Part shown: positions 15,162-24,240 of the stretch, in pieces
Layout of the letters: each line of letters starts with the position of its first letter
Position numbering within the stretch: position 1 is the first letter of the stretch
Notes under the pieces: model-generated
Seen by the model: only the letters and a program-made list of their open reading frames with translations
What the model was told of the DNA's origin: nothing
The model's database searches: none
From: JABMNT01 sp048262655
GTDB taxonomy: Bacteria; Pseudomonadota; Alphaproteobacteria; Rhodospirillales; Casp-alpha2
Assembly: GCA_048262655.1 (NCBI GenBank)
Contig: JBLXEY010000001.1
Location: forward strand, 248,001-312,000
Direction: 5' to 3'
Length of the DNA: 64,000 bases
Position numbers and translations under genes: made by a program

Positions 15162-17893
15162 TGACCGATCCTTTCCAAAATGGCTGGAAGATGAACCTGA
15201 TCCGCTTTGTAGTTACCGGTTAAGGTATACATGACAAGGTTCACACCGAAGCGATAGGCGAGTTCGCGCTGACGTTCACCACCCGGCAACACAGGTAAAA
15301 GAGGACGCCCCATTTCATCAACGGCCCAGGCTCCTGCCCAGTCGTGACCACCCGAAATAACTGATGCCACACCATCGTTGACGCGCTCACCAGCCTTCTC
15401 GATCCACACACCGCTGCCGGTCCAGCGGCCCGGAAAATCATCCAGCAAATAAAAAGACCGTGTCAAAACATGGTCTCTCGGTACTGGCACCAGGGGTGGC
15501 AAATTGAGGGCATAGGCCAACTCACGCAAAACCATTGCATCTGCCCGGCCCGAGCGATCCCGCGTATCGAATAGAATTGTACCACCGCTTTGCAAATAGG
15601 CACGAACGCGTTCGGCCGTCAGGTCGTTTGGCAAACGATATCCTTCAACAATTGGCCAATAGAGCAAAGGAAAGAAACTTAGATCATCAGAACCCGGATC
15701 AACGGCTTGCGGCGGACCAAGTTCTGCCGCTGTTCGCCGCTGCAAAACATCCTTCAGGCCGGTAAGGCCAAGTTTACTTATATTGTCGACGTCATCGTTG
15801 CCTGAGATTACATAAGCGAGGCGCGTTTGAAGGCTGTTCGAGCGCGCAAAGCTTTCATCCGCCTCAGTCCCTACACCCGTCAAACCGATCAGACTAAAAC
15901 AAATGAAACCTGCGATTGCTTTTCGCGATGGCAAGAGGCCACGAAGCGCTAAGCTGGCAACAGTATCACAGATGAACAACACCAACGCGACCAACAGCAA
16001 CCATGGACGCAAATCAAATTCGCCATGTGCCTCAAGCGGCATTTGCTCAACAGACACGGGCAGAGGCGCCAATGGCTCAAGAGACTCGAGTTCGTCTGGT
16101 AAATTTAAGGCTCTGCGCAAATCGCCACCCCCATAAAAACCAGGTGGATGGTCAGACGAAACCGTCGTCTTTTCAAATTCAGCCTGTGCAATACTTTGTA
16201 CCGTCCCGACAGAATTTGTTACCACGCCAAACCCGTCCAGAATTTCTTGCGCCACCAATGGCGGTCCGTCGCCGCTTCCTGAAACACCTTGGCTTAGTCC
16301 AACAATGCGTCTCAACATATCGACAAAGAGGCCTGATAAAGCAAGATCCGACCATTCCGCGTTAGCCGTTGTATGCACGAGTATCGACCAACCGTCACCG
16401 CGACGGTCCGCTGTTACCAGCGGCGTTCCATCACTAAGGCGCGCCCATGTCTTTTCCGCCAAGTCCAGAGACGGGCGCGCGAGCACCTGTTTTTGGACAG
16501 TCACATCCGCACTGACGGGCAATCCGAAAAAGGGGCTGTCATCTGAGAAGGGCGCAAGTGTGGCTGGCTGACCCCAGGACATTGCGCCGCCGATTTGACG
16601 GTCGCCCGCACGGAGTGCGACTGGCAGCAAATCTGTTTCCTGATCGGTATTGGACTGCGCCAAATTTGGTCCTGCAAAACGAAGGAGCACCCCACCCTCC
16701 TGCATCCAGGCTTTTAAGGCAATTTGTTCTGGTGCTGACAAACCACCGGGATCGGTCAGAGCAACAACGGCCAATTCGCGCTTCAATAATTCTTCAATGG
16801 CACCTTCGCGGACTTCAGTATAAGGCTCCAGTGCCCGCGCAAGATAGTGATGCTCACTGAGAAGAGGCTGGACAGCGCCATCCCCGGGGCTTACCGCAAG
16901 ACCAATCGGGCGTCGGCGCCAACGTTCGTCGAACAAGATGACTGCACCAACATGATTGGCACCTTCTATTTCAACCCGCGTTAGCCGGTTATACTGTTCA
17001 GATGGCAACCGAAGTTGGGTCTTCGTTTCAAAGTCCCCCGGTTCAAAAATACCCGGTTGACGGAGCAGAACCTGCCCGCCCTCGGCAAAGGCTTTTAACG
17101 TAAAACCAAAACGCCCTTCATCGGAACCGCGCTTGGCGATCAACGTTAAGATGTCACCATCATAATCAGGCTGCCCCAATGTTATTGGCAGTTTTTCCAG
17201 CCCATTGCGGAGAACAGCAACAGAACCCCATTTCTCCAACTCGCCAATAAAGGTTTTGGTTTGCTCTGACGGTTCCAGTTGCCCTTTAATCTCTTCAAGG
17301 CCATTGGTCACCCAATAGACGCTTCCCGGCTCGAAATCTGCTTCCTGCACAATCTGTTTCATGCGATCGATGGCCGTCGGTCTGTCGGTTTTCCATGGTT
17401 TGGGCTGAAGCGCCGCAAAGATGCGACGGGCTTCCAGCGCCGACATGTAAGACAGAGCAGCCTCGCTTTCGCGCGAAGGTATGGAAGCTGTTCTGACGAA
17501 CAAAATCGGACGCTTTTCGCGTTCAGCTTGCTCAGTCAAACGCAACAAAGCTTTGCGCCGTGCTTCCCAATCCGCGGCCGCGGCCCAGTCGTCATCAATA
17601 ACGATGTAAACTGGCCCCGCATTCTGAAATGGGGAACGGGCATCCAGCAAAGGGTGGGCGACGCTCAAGATAATTGCCGAAGCCAGCGCCAGCCTTAAAA
17701 GAAGCAACCACCAAGGCGTTCGAGCCGGACTTTCTTCCTGCTGGACCAGCTTTGCCAGCAATCGTACCGGTGGAAACTCGAGCCGGCGCGGCGACGGTGG
17801 GATAAGCCGTAAAAACCACCAGATAACAGCCAACACCGCAAACCCAAATAATGCCGCAGGAAAGGCAAAAGTAAGATTGCTAAGGAAAGACAT
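15158..17893 (-). CDS. DUF4159 protein with BatA-like double-transmembrane N-terminus
   Basis: 911 residues. The N-terminal 90 residues are the aerotolerance BatA-type module (helix FAFPAALFGFAVLAVIWWFL, PRRLEFPPVRLLAKLV, then helix TPWWLLLLRLALASAIIL). A VWA-like domain follows (YIVIDDDWAAAADW), then a long periplasmic segment, a further helix pair near residues 630-690, and a C-terminal DUF4159 domain (LAYVISGNDDVDNISKLGL, FFPLLYWPIVEGYRL, GGTILFDTRDRSG) that has a glutamine amidotransferase-like fold. It is encoded 2 nt after the DUF58 gene and overlaps the next one. Together with MoxR these proteins are thought to remodel or mature envelope or metal-containing complexes; no specific client can be named. 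Confidence 0.85.
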   Translation of the reverse strand: MSFLSNLTFAFPAALFGFAVLAVIWWFLRLIPPSPRRLEFPPVRLLAKLVQQEESPARTPWWLLLLRLALASAIILSVAHPLLDARSPFQNAGPVYIVIDDDWAAAADWEARRKALLRLTEQAEREKRPILFVRTASIPSRESEAALSYMSALEARRIFAALQPKPWKTDRPTAIDRMKQIVQEADFEPGSVYWVTNGLEEIKGQLEPSEQTKTFIGELEKWGSVAVLRNGLEKLPITLGQPDYDGDILTLIAKRGSDEGRFGFTLKAFAEGGQVLLRQPGIFEPGDFETKTQLRLPSEQYNRLTRVEIEGANHVGAVILFDERWRRRPIGLAVSPGDGAVQPLLSEHHYLARALEPYTEVREGAIEELLKRELAVVALTDPGGLSAPEQIALKAWMQEGGVLLRFAGPNLAQSNTDQETDLLPVALRAGDRQIGGAMSWGQPATLAPFSDDSPFFGLPVSADVTVQKQVLARPSLDLAEKTWARLSDGTPLVTADRRGDGWSILVHTTANAEWSDLALSGLFVDMLRRIVGLSQGVSGSGDGPPLVAQEILDGFGVVTNSVGTVQSIAQAEFEKTTVSSDHPPGFYGGGDLRRALNLPDELESLEPLAPLPVSVEQMPLEAHGEFDLRPWLLLVALVLFICDTVASLALRGLLPSRKAIAGFICFSLIGLTGVGTEADESFARSNSLQTRLAYVISGNDDVDNISKLGLTGLKDVLQRRTAAELGPPQAVDPGSDDLSFFPLLYWPIVEGYRLPNDLTAERVRAYLQSGGTILFDTRDRSGRADAMVLRELAYALNLPPLVPVPRDHVLTRSFYLLDDFPGRWTGSGVWIEKAGERVNDGVASVISGGHDWAGAWAVDEMGRPLLPVLPGGERQRELAYRFGVNLVMYTLTGNYKADQVHLPAILERIGQ

Positions 17894-17895
17894 CT

Positions 17896-18819
17896 TTATG
17901 CCCTCGCCGCTTCAGACATGAGCATATAGAGCGCCATAAGAACGGGTTCTGGCGCATGATCTGTACGGTGGGTTGTCAAACTCCAGTCATAGCGCCGAAC
18001 AACAGCTTTTAGCGCATCGTTGTGGTGCGCCAGTTCACGTTGATAATCCTTACGCAAATTTTCGACCCGGCGGATCAGGACATCGCCATCCCCACTTTCC
18101 ATCCCATTAAACATCACACGCCCTTCGTAGGGCAGAAGTTCTTCAGCCGGATCCAATATTTGGACAAGGTGGCCTTTCACACCATGATTGGCGTATGCCT
18201 TGACGATCGCATCCAATTCTTCAGGTCGCGATAAAAAATCTCCAAACCAAACCATACGTGCGTAGCGCGGCAATGTTTCAATTAACGGCAAGTTTTCGGC
18301 CGTCGCAGTATTCGTCTCAAGCATCGACCAAAACTGAGCCAAAACCGATCGACCTGTTGAAGGTGTCATGCCGGTACCCAGCAAAGCCGTCCTTTCGCCA
18401 CCGCGAACCAGGAGCGATGCCAGTGCCAATAATAGGAGTGCTGCGCGTTCCGATTTCAACACCCCCCTGTCTGACGATTTGAAATCCATGGACGCCGACC
18501 CGTCACGCCAAAGCCAAACACTTTGGGCCGCTTCCCACTCCGTTTCGCGGACATAGACCGGTGATGACTTAGCCGATTGCCGCCAATCGATCTGTTGAGT
18601 GGAGTCACCAAATTCGTAGCGTCGAAACTGCCAAAATGTCTCACCCTGGCCGACCCGCCGTCGACCGTGTACACCTTGTGATACCGTGGCTGCAACGCGT
18701 TCGGCCGCGACCAGCAGCGCCGGCAAGCCCGAGGCCAAAGCTTCCGCATTAAGATGCGAGCTCGACGACGATGACTTTTTGGTGGTTGGATCTCGCATGG
18801 CAGAGCTTTCAGAAAACAC
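17896..18819 (-). CDS. DUF58 domain protein (MoxR operon)
   Basis: 307 residues of the DUF58 family, a VWA-like domain that accompanies MoxR AAA+ ATPases. Typical features are the GRRRVGQGETFWQFRRY region with the DSTQQIDWRQSAK block and RETEWEAAQSVWLWRDGSASM, the last being a degenerate MIDAS-like strand. The protein lacks membrane helices. The frame starts at an ATG at 18819; a second ATG at 18798 is also possible. It lies 6 nt after moxR and 2 nt before the DUF4159 gene, so all four genes form one transcript. Likely an adaptor between the ATPase and the membrane VWA proteins. Confidence 0.85.
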   Translation of the reverse strand: MFSESSAMRDPTTKKSSSSSSHLNAEALASGLPALLVAAERVAATVSQGVHGRRRVGQGETFWQFRRYEFGDSTQQIDWRQSAKSSPVYVRETEWEAAQSVWLWRDGSASMDFKSSDRGVLKSERAALLLLALASLLVRGGERTALLGTGMTPSTGRSVLAQFWSMLETNTATAENLPLIETLPRYARMVWFGDFLSRPEELDAIVKAYANHGVKGHLVQILDPAEELLPYEGRVMFNGMESGDGDVLIRRVENLRKDYQRELAHHNDALKAVVRRYDWSLTTHRTDHAPEPVLMALYMLMSEAARA

Positions 18820-18825
18820 AGACCG

Positions 18826-19848
18826 TTAAGACACGTGCTCACAAATATCGTCGATTACAGACTTCAGAGTAACCCCTTCTGCCCTTGCCGCGAACGTCAG
18901 TGCCATTCGGTGGCGCAGGATCGGATGCGCAAGAGCCAGAACATCGTCAACACTGGGCGATAAACGTCCCTCAATAACGGCGCGTGCTCTGGCCCCTAAC
19001 ATCAGGGCCTGGCTTGCCCGTGGCCCAGGTCCCCAGGAAACATAATCGCGGACGGACGCAACTTCACTTGTGTCCGGCCGGCCCGCACGGACCAAACTGA
19101 TGATCGCATCGGCAACGCTATCCCCAACGGGTATTTGCCGGACCAGCCGCTGGGCTGCGATCATTGTGTCCGTATCCATAATTTGATCAACTTCATCGGC
19201 CCTTAAACCTGTGGTGTTGATCAAAATTTCCCTCTCAGCATCTGCTTCCGGGTAATCGACATCGACCTGCATAAAGAACCGATCCAGTTGAGCCTCCGGC
19301 AACGGGTACGTACCTTCCTGCTCGAGCGGGTTTTGGGTTGCCAATACGTGAAAGGGTGCCGGTAAATCATGATATTCTCCAGCGACGGAAACACGATGTT
19401 CCTGCATTGCTTGCAGAAGTGCCGACTGGGTTCGGGGACTGGCACGGTTTATTTCGTCGGCCATCAACAATTGACAAAATACAGGGCCTTTGATGAAACG
19501 GAACGAACGGCGACCTTTTTCAGATTCTTCAAGAACTTCCGAACCCAATATATCTGCAGGCATAAGATCAGGCGTAAACTGCACGCGACGCGTATCCATG
19601 CCAAAAACCTGAGCGACAACCTCAACCAATCGGGTTTTCCCTAATCCTGGCACGCCAACCAACAATAAGTGCCCGCCTGCCAAAAGGGTTATCAGGGTTT
19701 CTTCAATGACGTTTTCTTGTCCGTAGATAAACCGGCCAATGGCCTCACGTGCCCGTGACATGTCACGTCCCAGACGATCAACGGAGTTGATCAATTCATC
19801 TGAATCTAATGCTGTTGTTTGTGTATTAGCTTCTGCAGTCCCGCTCAC
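18826..19848 (-). CDS. MoxR family AAA+ ATPase
   Basis: 340 residues, a normal MoxR length. Walker A is GVPGLGKTRLV, Walker B LLMADEINRASPRTQ with the sensor region ATQNPLEQEGTYPLPEAQLDRF, and the C-terminal lid HPILRHRMALTFAARAEG. MoxR ATPases act as chaperones that, with VWA-domain partners, insert metals or assemble complexes. This is the first gene of a four-gene operon reading leftwards; its promoter must lie in the 56 nt separating it from the divergent DUF1285 gene. Confidence 0.92.
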   Translation of the reverse strand: MSGTAEANTQTTALDSDELINSVDRLGRDMSRAREAIGRFIYGQENVIEETLITLLAGGHLLLVGVPGLGKTRLVEVVAQVFGMDTRRVQFTPDLMPADILGSEVLEESEKGRRSFRFIKGPVFCQLLMADEINRASPRTQSALLQAMQEHRVSVAGEYHDLPAPFHVLATQNPLEQEGTYPLPEAQLDRFFMQVDVDYPEADAEREILINTTGLRADEVDQIMDTDTMIAAQRLVRQIPVGDSVADAIISLVRAGRPDTSEVASVRDYVSWGPGPRASQALMLGARARAVIEGRLSPSVDDVLALAHPILRHRMALTFAARAEGVTLKSVIDDICEHVS

Positions 19849-19904
19849 GATATATTCTCCAGTTATTGCCGAAACCAGTATGCACCATATATATTGTTCT
19901 AATT

Positions 19905-20483
19905 ATGACGGAAAATCAGCTGAACCTAAGCACTTTATCGCGAGGAGCCGAAAATAAAGGGCCGGGACCGGCTGGTTATGTCCCTCGACCCGGCCAAATC
20001 GTCTGCGGCGATATCGATATGCGCATTGATTCGCAAGGCTTGTGGCACTATCTCGGCTCTCCAATTGGCAGGCTAGAGCTGGTCAAACTTTTTTCAACCG
20101 TTTTGCGCCGGGATGATAACGGAGATCATTGGCTGATTACACCGGCCGAAATGTGCCGAATCCAAGTCGATGATGCCCCTTTTATGGCGGTAGAATTAAT
20201 TTGCGATGGCACGGGGACAGACCAAACCCTGACATTTCGCACCAATATCGACAAAACCATCGTTTTGTCTGATGCCCACCCCTTGCGGATCGCATTGAAC
20301 CCGGAAACTCTTGAGCCCGCGCCCTATATCGCGATGGACCATGGTCTTGAAGCAAAATTAACACGATCGGTATTTTATCAATTGGTTGATCTTGGTATTG
20401 CGGAGACGGTCGAACAAGATCACTTATATGGTGTCTGGTCAGCCCACTCGTTTTTTCCCATCGGAAACGCGAATGACATATAG
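19905..20483 (+). CDS. DUF1285 family protein
   Basis: 192 residues from the ATG at 19905; the frame extends to 19866 without similarity. The family blocks are visible: CGDIDMRIDSQGLWHYLGSPI, ELVKLFSTVLRRDDNGDHWLI, TPAEMCRIQVDDAPFMAVEL and the central LRTN-like TFRTNIDKTIVLSDAHPL. DUF1285 proteins are widespread in alphaproteobacteria and their role is not established. It is the first gene of a rightward run with the NUDIX and CCA genes, an association common in the group, and it is divergent from moxR. Confidence 0.88.
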   Translation: MTENQLNLSTLSRGAENKGPGPAGYVPRPGQIVCGDIDMRIDSQGLWHYLGSPIGRLELVKLFSTVLRRDDNGDHWLITPAEMCRIQVDDAPFMAVELICDGTGTDQTLTFRTNIDKTIVLSDAHPLRIALNPETLEPAPYIAMDHGLEAKLTRSVFYQLVDLGIAETVEQDHLYGVWSAHSFFPIGNANDI

Positions 20484-20497
20484 CTAACGTAAGGATC

Positions 20498-21109
20498 ATG
20501 GACCCTCATTTTATCCGAGAGCAAATTGGAACCCACACGCCTAAAACGGATGTGGTTCGCGGCGATCATAATCTTAACCCCGGTATGGACCCTGACGGTC
20601 CGTTGACGCCGGCGGCTGTCCTTGTCCCGCTCGTATTGCGAGATGATGGGATAACGGTTTTATTTACTCAACGAACTCAAAAGATGGCAAAACATCCAGG
20701 CCAAATCAGTTTCCCCGGTGGGCATGTCGACGACGTTGATACCGATGCCGAAGCCACGGCACTGCGAGAAACGGAAGAGGAAGTTGGACTATCGCGCCAA
20801 CATGTCGAACTGGTTGGCCGATTGGATAACTATATCATACGTACGGGTTTTTTGGTAACACCCGTCGTTGGCATCGTCCGCCCACCATTCGAGATATCGC
20901 CTGATGCTTACGAAGTTGATGATGTATTTGAAGTACCGATGGAATTTCTCATGGATTCAAATAATCACGAGCGACATAGCCGCGAATTTAAAGGACAAAA
21001 GCGGGAATTCTATGCAATGCCTTATGAGGGACACTATATTTGGGGTGCAACTGCAGGAATGATTGTTAATCTTTATGACATTTTGACAAGGCCACCAAAG
21101 GGAATTTGA
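20498..21109 (+). CDS. CoA pyrophosphatase-type NUDIX hydrolase
   Basis: 203 residues. The Nudix box GGHVDDVDTDAEATALRETEEEVGL is complete (GX5EX7REUXEEXGU pattern) and is preceded by the CoA-pyrophosphatase signature FTQRTQKMAKHPGQISFPGG, which points to NudL-like hydrolysis of CoA and its derivatives to phosphopantetheine and ADP. There is no signal peptide. AAGGA precedes the ATG. The stop overlaps the start of the small membrane protein gene (TGATG), so translation is probably coupled. Lies between the DUF1285 and CCA-adding genes in an alphaproteobacterial-type cluster. Confidence 0.9.
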   Translation: MDPHFIREQIGTHTPKTDVVRGDHNLNPGMDPDGPLTPAAVLVPLVLRDDGITVLFTQRTQKMAKHPGQISFPGGHVDDVDTDAEATALRETEEEVGLSRQHVELVGRLDNYIIRTGFLVTPVVGIVRPPFEISPDAYEVDDVFEVPMEFLMDSNNHERHSREFKGQKREFYAMPYEGHYIWGATAGMIVNLYDILTRPPKGI

Positions 21110-21387
21110 TGATTCGTATTCTACTGACCTATGTTCTGCCACTCGCTTTGCCAACAGCCATCTATTTGACCTGGATGTGGTTTTTACGCCGTAGTTCAAA
21201 AGCACGTGGTGACGAATTACCCGAAATAAAAAGCATGAGTATCTTTATATCGATACTGACGGGGCTTGTGCTGATGCTGGCGGGACTTGCCTATCTCGCC
21301 GTGACAAGTGGTGCTCCCCCAGGCGAAGGGTATTATGAAGCTCCTCGACTTGAAAATGGGAAGATAACCGAGCCAAAGTTTAAATAG
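21109..21387 (+). CDS. DUF6111-type small membrane protein
   Basis: 92 residues with two membrane helices (LLTYVLPLALPTAIYLTWMWFL and MSIFISILTGLVLMLAGLAYLA) and a C-terminal Gly/Pro/Glu-rich tail (GAPPGEGYYEAPRLENGKI). The family is found between the NUDIX hydrolase and the CCA-adding enzyme in many alphaproteobacteria. The ATG overlaps the NUDIX stop and has AAGGGA upstream, so it is chosen over the TTG three nt earlier. Function unknown. Confidence 0.8.
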   Translation: MIRILLTYVLPLALPTAIYLTWMWFLRRSSKARGDELPEIKSMSIFISILTGLVLMLAGLAYLAVTSGAPPGEGYYEAPRLENGKITEPKFK

Positions 21388-21398
21388 AGACGCAAAGC

Positions 21399-21854
21399 AT
21401 GGACTATCCGGAAATTCAATTGGGTGAAATCTTGTTGGTGGGGATCGAAATCCGTACGCAGAATACGTCAGCCATTGAAATCGGTGAACTTTGGCAAAAA
21501 TTCTTTGCAAATCAGGTTCAGGATCGCATTCCAAATTGCATCGATAGCCGTCTTTTTGGTTTATATAGTTCATATGAAAACAAACATCTGGCAGACTACA
21601 ACTTCATGATCGGTTGCCCGGTAAGCGATCTTGATCAGATACCGCAAGGCATGGTGGGGCGCACTGTTCCGGCGCAGTCCTATCAAGTCGCCCGCGCGCA
21701 AGGGGCACTACCGGACGCTTTGCTCGAGACATGGCAAGATATATGGCAAAGTGACATTCCCCGGAGCTACACGTATGACTTCGAAATCTACGATGATCGG
21801 GCTACGGACCCTGAAAACGCCGAAATTGACATCTTTGTTGCGATTAATCGCTGA
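21399..21854 (+). CDS. GyrI-like/effector-binding domain protein
   Basis: 151 residues matching the stand-alone effector-binding fold found in GyrI/Rob and the C-termini of AraC or MerR regulators: opening GEILLVGIEIRTQNTSA, IGELWQKFFAN, IDSRLFGLYSSYE, the YNFMIGCPVSDLDQIPQGM strand pair and the C-terminal EIYDDRATDPENAEIDIFVAI. These domains bind hydrophobic small molecules or, in GyrI, inhibit gyrase. No DNA-binding part is present. It sits 11 nt after the small membrane gene and 18 nt before the CCA-adding gene, interrupting a cluster where it is not usually found. Ligand unknown. Confidence 0.75.
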   Translation: MDYPEIQLGEILLVGIEIRTQNTSAIEIGELWQKFFANQVQDRIPNCIDSRLFGLYSSYENKHLADYNFMIGCPVSDLDQIPQGMVGRTVPAQSYQVARAQGALPDALLETWQDIWQSDIPRSYTYDFEIYDDRATDPENAEIDIFVAINR

Positions 21855-21872
21855 TTTACAGATGGTTGGCCC

Positions 21873-23165
21873 GTGATTGACGCAATAAACCCGCTCTTGG
21901 CAACCGGGAAATTACCACCGGTAGATTGGTTAAACGCGCCAGAAACCCGGACCCTGACGAATGCCCTGACCGCAAATGGGTCGGAGATCAGGTTTGTTGG
22001 TGGCTGCGTGCGCGACGCCATCCGTCATAAAAATGCCAAAGACATTGATATCGCGACACCTGACCATCCCGAACAGGTCATAAAGCTGCTAAATCAAGCC
22101 CATATTCAGGTCATACCAACCGGACTGAAACATGGTACTGTGACGGCTGTCGTAAACGGCAAACACTTTGAAGTGACGACCTTGCGGATTGATCTGGAAA
22201 CCGATGGGCGGCATGCAAAAGTCGGGTTTACTGACGACTGGCTGGAAGATGCCAAAAGGCGTGATTTCACAATTAACGCTCTGTCAGCTGATTTGCAGGG
22301 GAACGTTTTTGATCCGTTTAGTGGCTTTTGGGATCTGGCCCACGGCGTTATCAGATTTATTGGGTCTGCACATGACCGGGTCGCCGAGGATTATCTGAGA
22401 ATACTCAGGTACTTTCGCTTTTATGGCACCATGGGCCGCCCCCCGATCGATAGCGAAGCCATAGCGGCTTGCCGTGCCTATGCCAAACATTTGCCGGAGT
22501 TGTCCGGCGAGCGGATTCAGGGTGAACTGCTAAAAATCCTGAGCGTCTCGGACCCAGCTGAAATACTGGTAAAAATGAAGGGGGCAGAGGTTCTCGACAA
22601 AATATTGCCGGAGGCTGATGACCCGGGTCTGTTGCGGATGGTTAACTGGTTGGCTACTCGGGCGGTCGTTATTGATGGGGTTGAACCCGATCCCATTCGC
22701 CATTTAGCGGCCGCCATATGCGAAACTGCACCCGACATCATGGCGCTGGCCGGCCGTCTCAAATTATCAAATCAGGATCGCGATCGATTACAACTCATCT
22801 GTAATCCGCCCGTTCTTGTCTCACCCGACATGGGTGAATTGGCGGAAAACAAAGCGCTAAGAAAATTTGGGACCGCCCGAATTCTTGATTTTATCCTTCT
22901 TGAATGGGCCCGGGAAATGTACGCCGCTTCAAACTTGCCGTCTGAGCGAAAGCAGGGCTGGATCAGAATGCTTGAACGAGTGACGCAATGGTCATCGCCC
23001 GTATTTCCTCTCACCGGCCGCGATGTCATGGCACTTGGTGTCGACGCCGGCCCCAGGGTTGGCACTTTATTATCGGCGGTGGAGACGTGGTGGGAAAGTC
23101 ACGGATATGAACCCAGCCGACAAGATTGTTTAAACCGATTATTTGACGAGGCGAACCGACCATGA
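21873..23165 (+). CDS. cca: CCA tRNA nucleotidyltransferase
   Basis: 430 residues of the class II poly(A) polymerase/CCA-adding family, which adds or repairs the 3' CCA of tRNAs. The signature is RFVGGCVRDAIRHKNAKDIDIATPD with the two catalytic acidic residues, followed by GLKHGTVTAV, the RRDFTINALSADL block and the tRNA-binding FDPFSGFWDLAHGVIRFIG. A typical ERxxGELLKIL-like helix (SGERIQGELLKILSVSDP) and a C-terminal helical tail complete it. The start is a GTG at 21873. It overlaps the following SGNH hydrolase gene by 4 nt (ATGA). Confidence 0.92.
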   Translation: MIDAINPLLATGKLPPVDWLNAPETRTLTNALTANGSEIRFVGGCVRDAIRHKNAKDIDIATPDHPEQVIKLLNQAHIQVIPTGLKHGTVTAVVNGKHFEVTTLRIDLETDGRHAKVGFTDDWLEDAKRRDFTINALSADLQGNVFDPFSGFWDLAHGVIRFIGSAHDRVAEDYLRILRYFRFYGTMGRPPIDSEAIAACRAYAKHLPELSGERIQGELLKILSVSDPAEILVKMKGAEVLDKILPEADDPGLLRMVNWLATRAVVIDGVEPDPIRHLAAAICETAPDIMALAGRLKLSNQDRDRLQLICNPPVLVSPDMGELAENKALRKFGTARILDFILLEWAREMYAASNLPSERKQGWIRMLERVTQWSSPVFPLTGRDVMALGVDAGPRVGTLLSAVETWWESHGYEPSRQDCLNRLFDEANRP

Positions 23166-23800
23166 CAACGATAAGAATTTGTTTTAACGGTGACAGTTTG
23201 GTCAACGGCACAAACGATCCAGACTTTCAAGGCTGGCCTGGACGATTAGCACAAACCGAAGTTGCAGCGGGTCACGATGTCAGCGTTTATAACCTCGGAA
23301 TTCGAGGTGACACCTCTGTCATGATCTCTGAAAGATGGGAACGCGAATGTAAAGTGCGCCTGCCTGATGTTCAGCCCTGTGCGCTCGTCTTTAGTTTTGG
23401 GGTCAATGACATCGCATTTGAGAACGGCACGCGCCGTGTTGAGTTTGAACAGTCGCTGGCAACAGCAAAGCGCATGATAAGCACTGCAAAGGCTTGGCTA
23501 CCGACACTGTGGATCGGCCCGCCACCGGTTGAATTGGATGAAACAACATTTAGACCCACTCCTGATATCGCTTATGTCTTTGCGAAACAGGATATTCAGC
23601 ACCTAAGCGATGCCTACAAAGGCTTAGCCAATGACCTTGAGGTCCCTTATTTCGATTTATACAGCGCATTGGCTGGCGACCCCAATTGGTTACAATCCTT
23701 TGATGGCACCGATGCAGTTCATCCCAAAGACAACGGCTACCGCCTGATCAGCGACAAGGTCCGTCAATGGGATGCCTGGCGAAGCTGGTTTGATCAATAG
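23162..23800 (+). CDS. SGNH/GDSL hydrolase
   Basis: 212 residues. The four blocks of the family are present: the nucleophile in CFNGDSLVNG, Gly in NLGIRGDT, Asn in FGVNDIAF and the Asp-x-x-His pair in DAVHPKDNGY. Without a signal peptide it is expected to be a cytoplasmic esterase or thioesterase. It overlaps cca by 4 nt, so it is cotranscribed with it, although no functional link to tRNA maturation is known. Substrate unassigned. Confidence 0.88.
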   Translation: MTTIRICFNGDSLVNGTNDPDFQGWPGRLAQTEVAAGHDVSVYNLGIRGDTSVMISERWERECKVRLPDVQPCALVFSFGVNDIAFENGTRRVEFEQSLATAKRMISTAKAWLPTLWIGPPPVELDETTFRPTPDIAYVFAKQDIQHLSDAYKGLANDLEVPYFDLYSALAGDPNWLQSFDGTDAVHPKDNGYRLISDKVRQWDAWRSWFDQ

Positions 23801-23884
23801 AAACACGCCAAATTAGGCAAAACGCGGGCTTTTGAGGTATAATCGTTTTTCGTATATTCGTGCATCCCAAGAGGATCAGGTTCC

Positions 23885-24232
23885 ATGGTCGGACCCATAC
23901 AAACGTCAACGCCAAATATGTCCATGACGGAACGCCAGCGGAGCAAGCGCTTTTCGGTTGATATTGAAGCATCCGTCGAAAGTGAAGGACAGACCGCTCC
24001 GGTTCTGGTCCGCGACATTTCTGAAAGCGGTGCCGCAATACTCGGGGATGCGCCGGAACTTACAAACGAGCAATTTTTAGACCTGCACATTGAAGGTTAC
24101 AATCGGCTCCATGGCCGCGTGGTGCGCGAATTTTCGGGCGGATACGCCATGCAATTTTCGAGCGAAGACGGCCCCGCGATCTCTGAGGAAGAGCTTGCAG
24201 AATTTAGAAGAAAGGCAGCGATAAAAGGCTGA
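23885..24232 (+). CDS. PilZ domain protein
   Basis: 115 residues, a stand-alone PilZ domain. The c-di-GMP binding signature is near the N-terminus (ERQRSKRFSVD) and in the DISESGAAIL strand. In alignment with a canonical RRxxxR motif the first Arg of RxxxR appears to be Gln, so binding of c-di-GMP is likely weakened or unproven. The final acidic helix (SEEELAEFRRKAA) may contact a partner. It is a single gene 84 nt after the SGNH hydrolase. Possible role in motility or envelope control, by analogy with other PilZ adaptors. Confidence 0.85.
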   Translation: MVGPIQTSTPNMSMTERQRSKRFSVDIEASVESEGQTAPVLVRDISESGAAILGDAPELTNEQFLDLHIEGYNRLHGRVVREFSGGYAMQFSSEDGPAISEEELAEFRRKAAIKG

Positions 24233-24240
24233 CAAATGGC

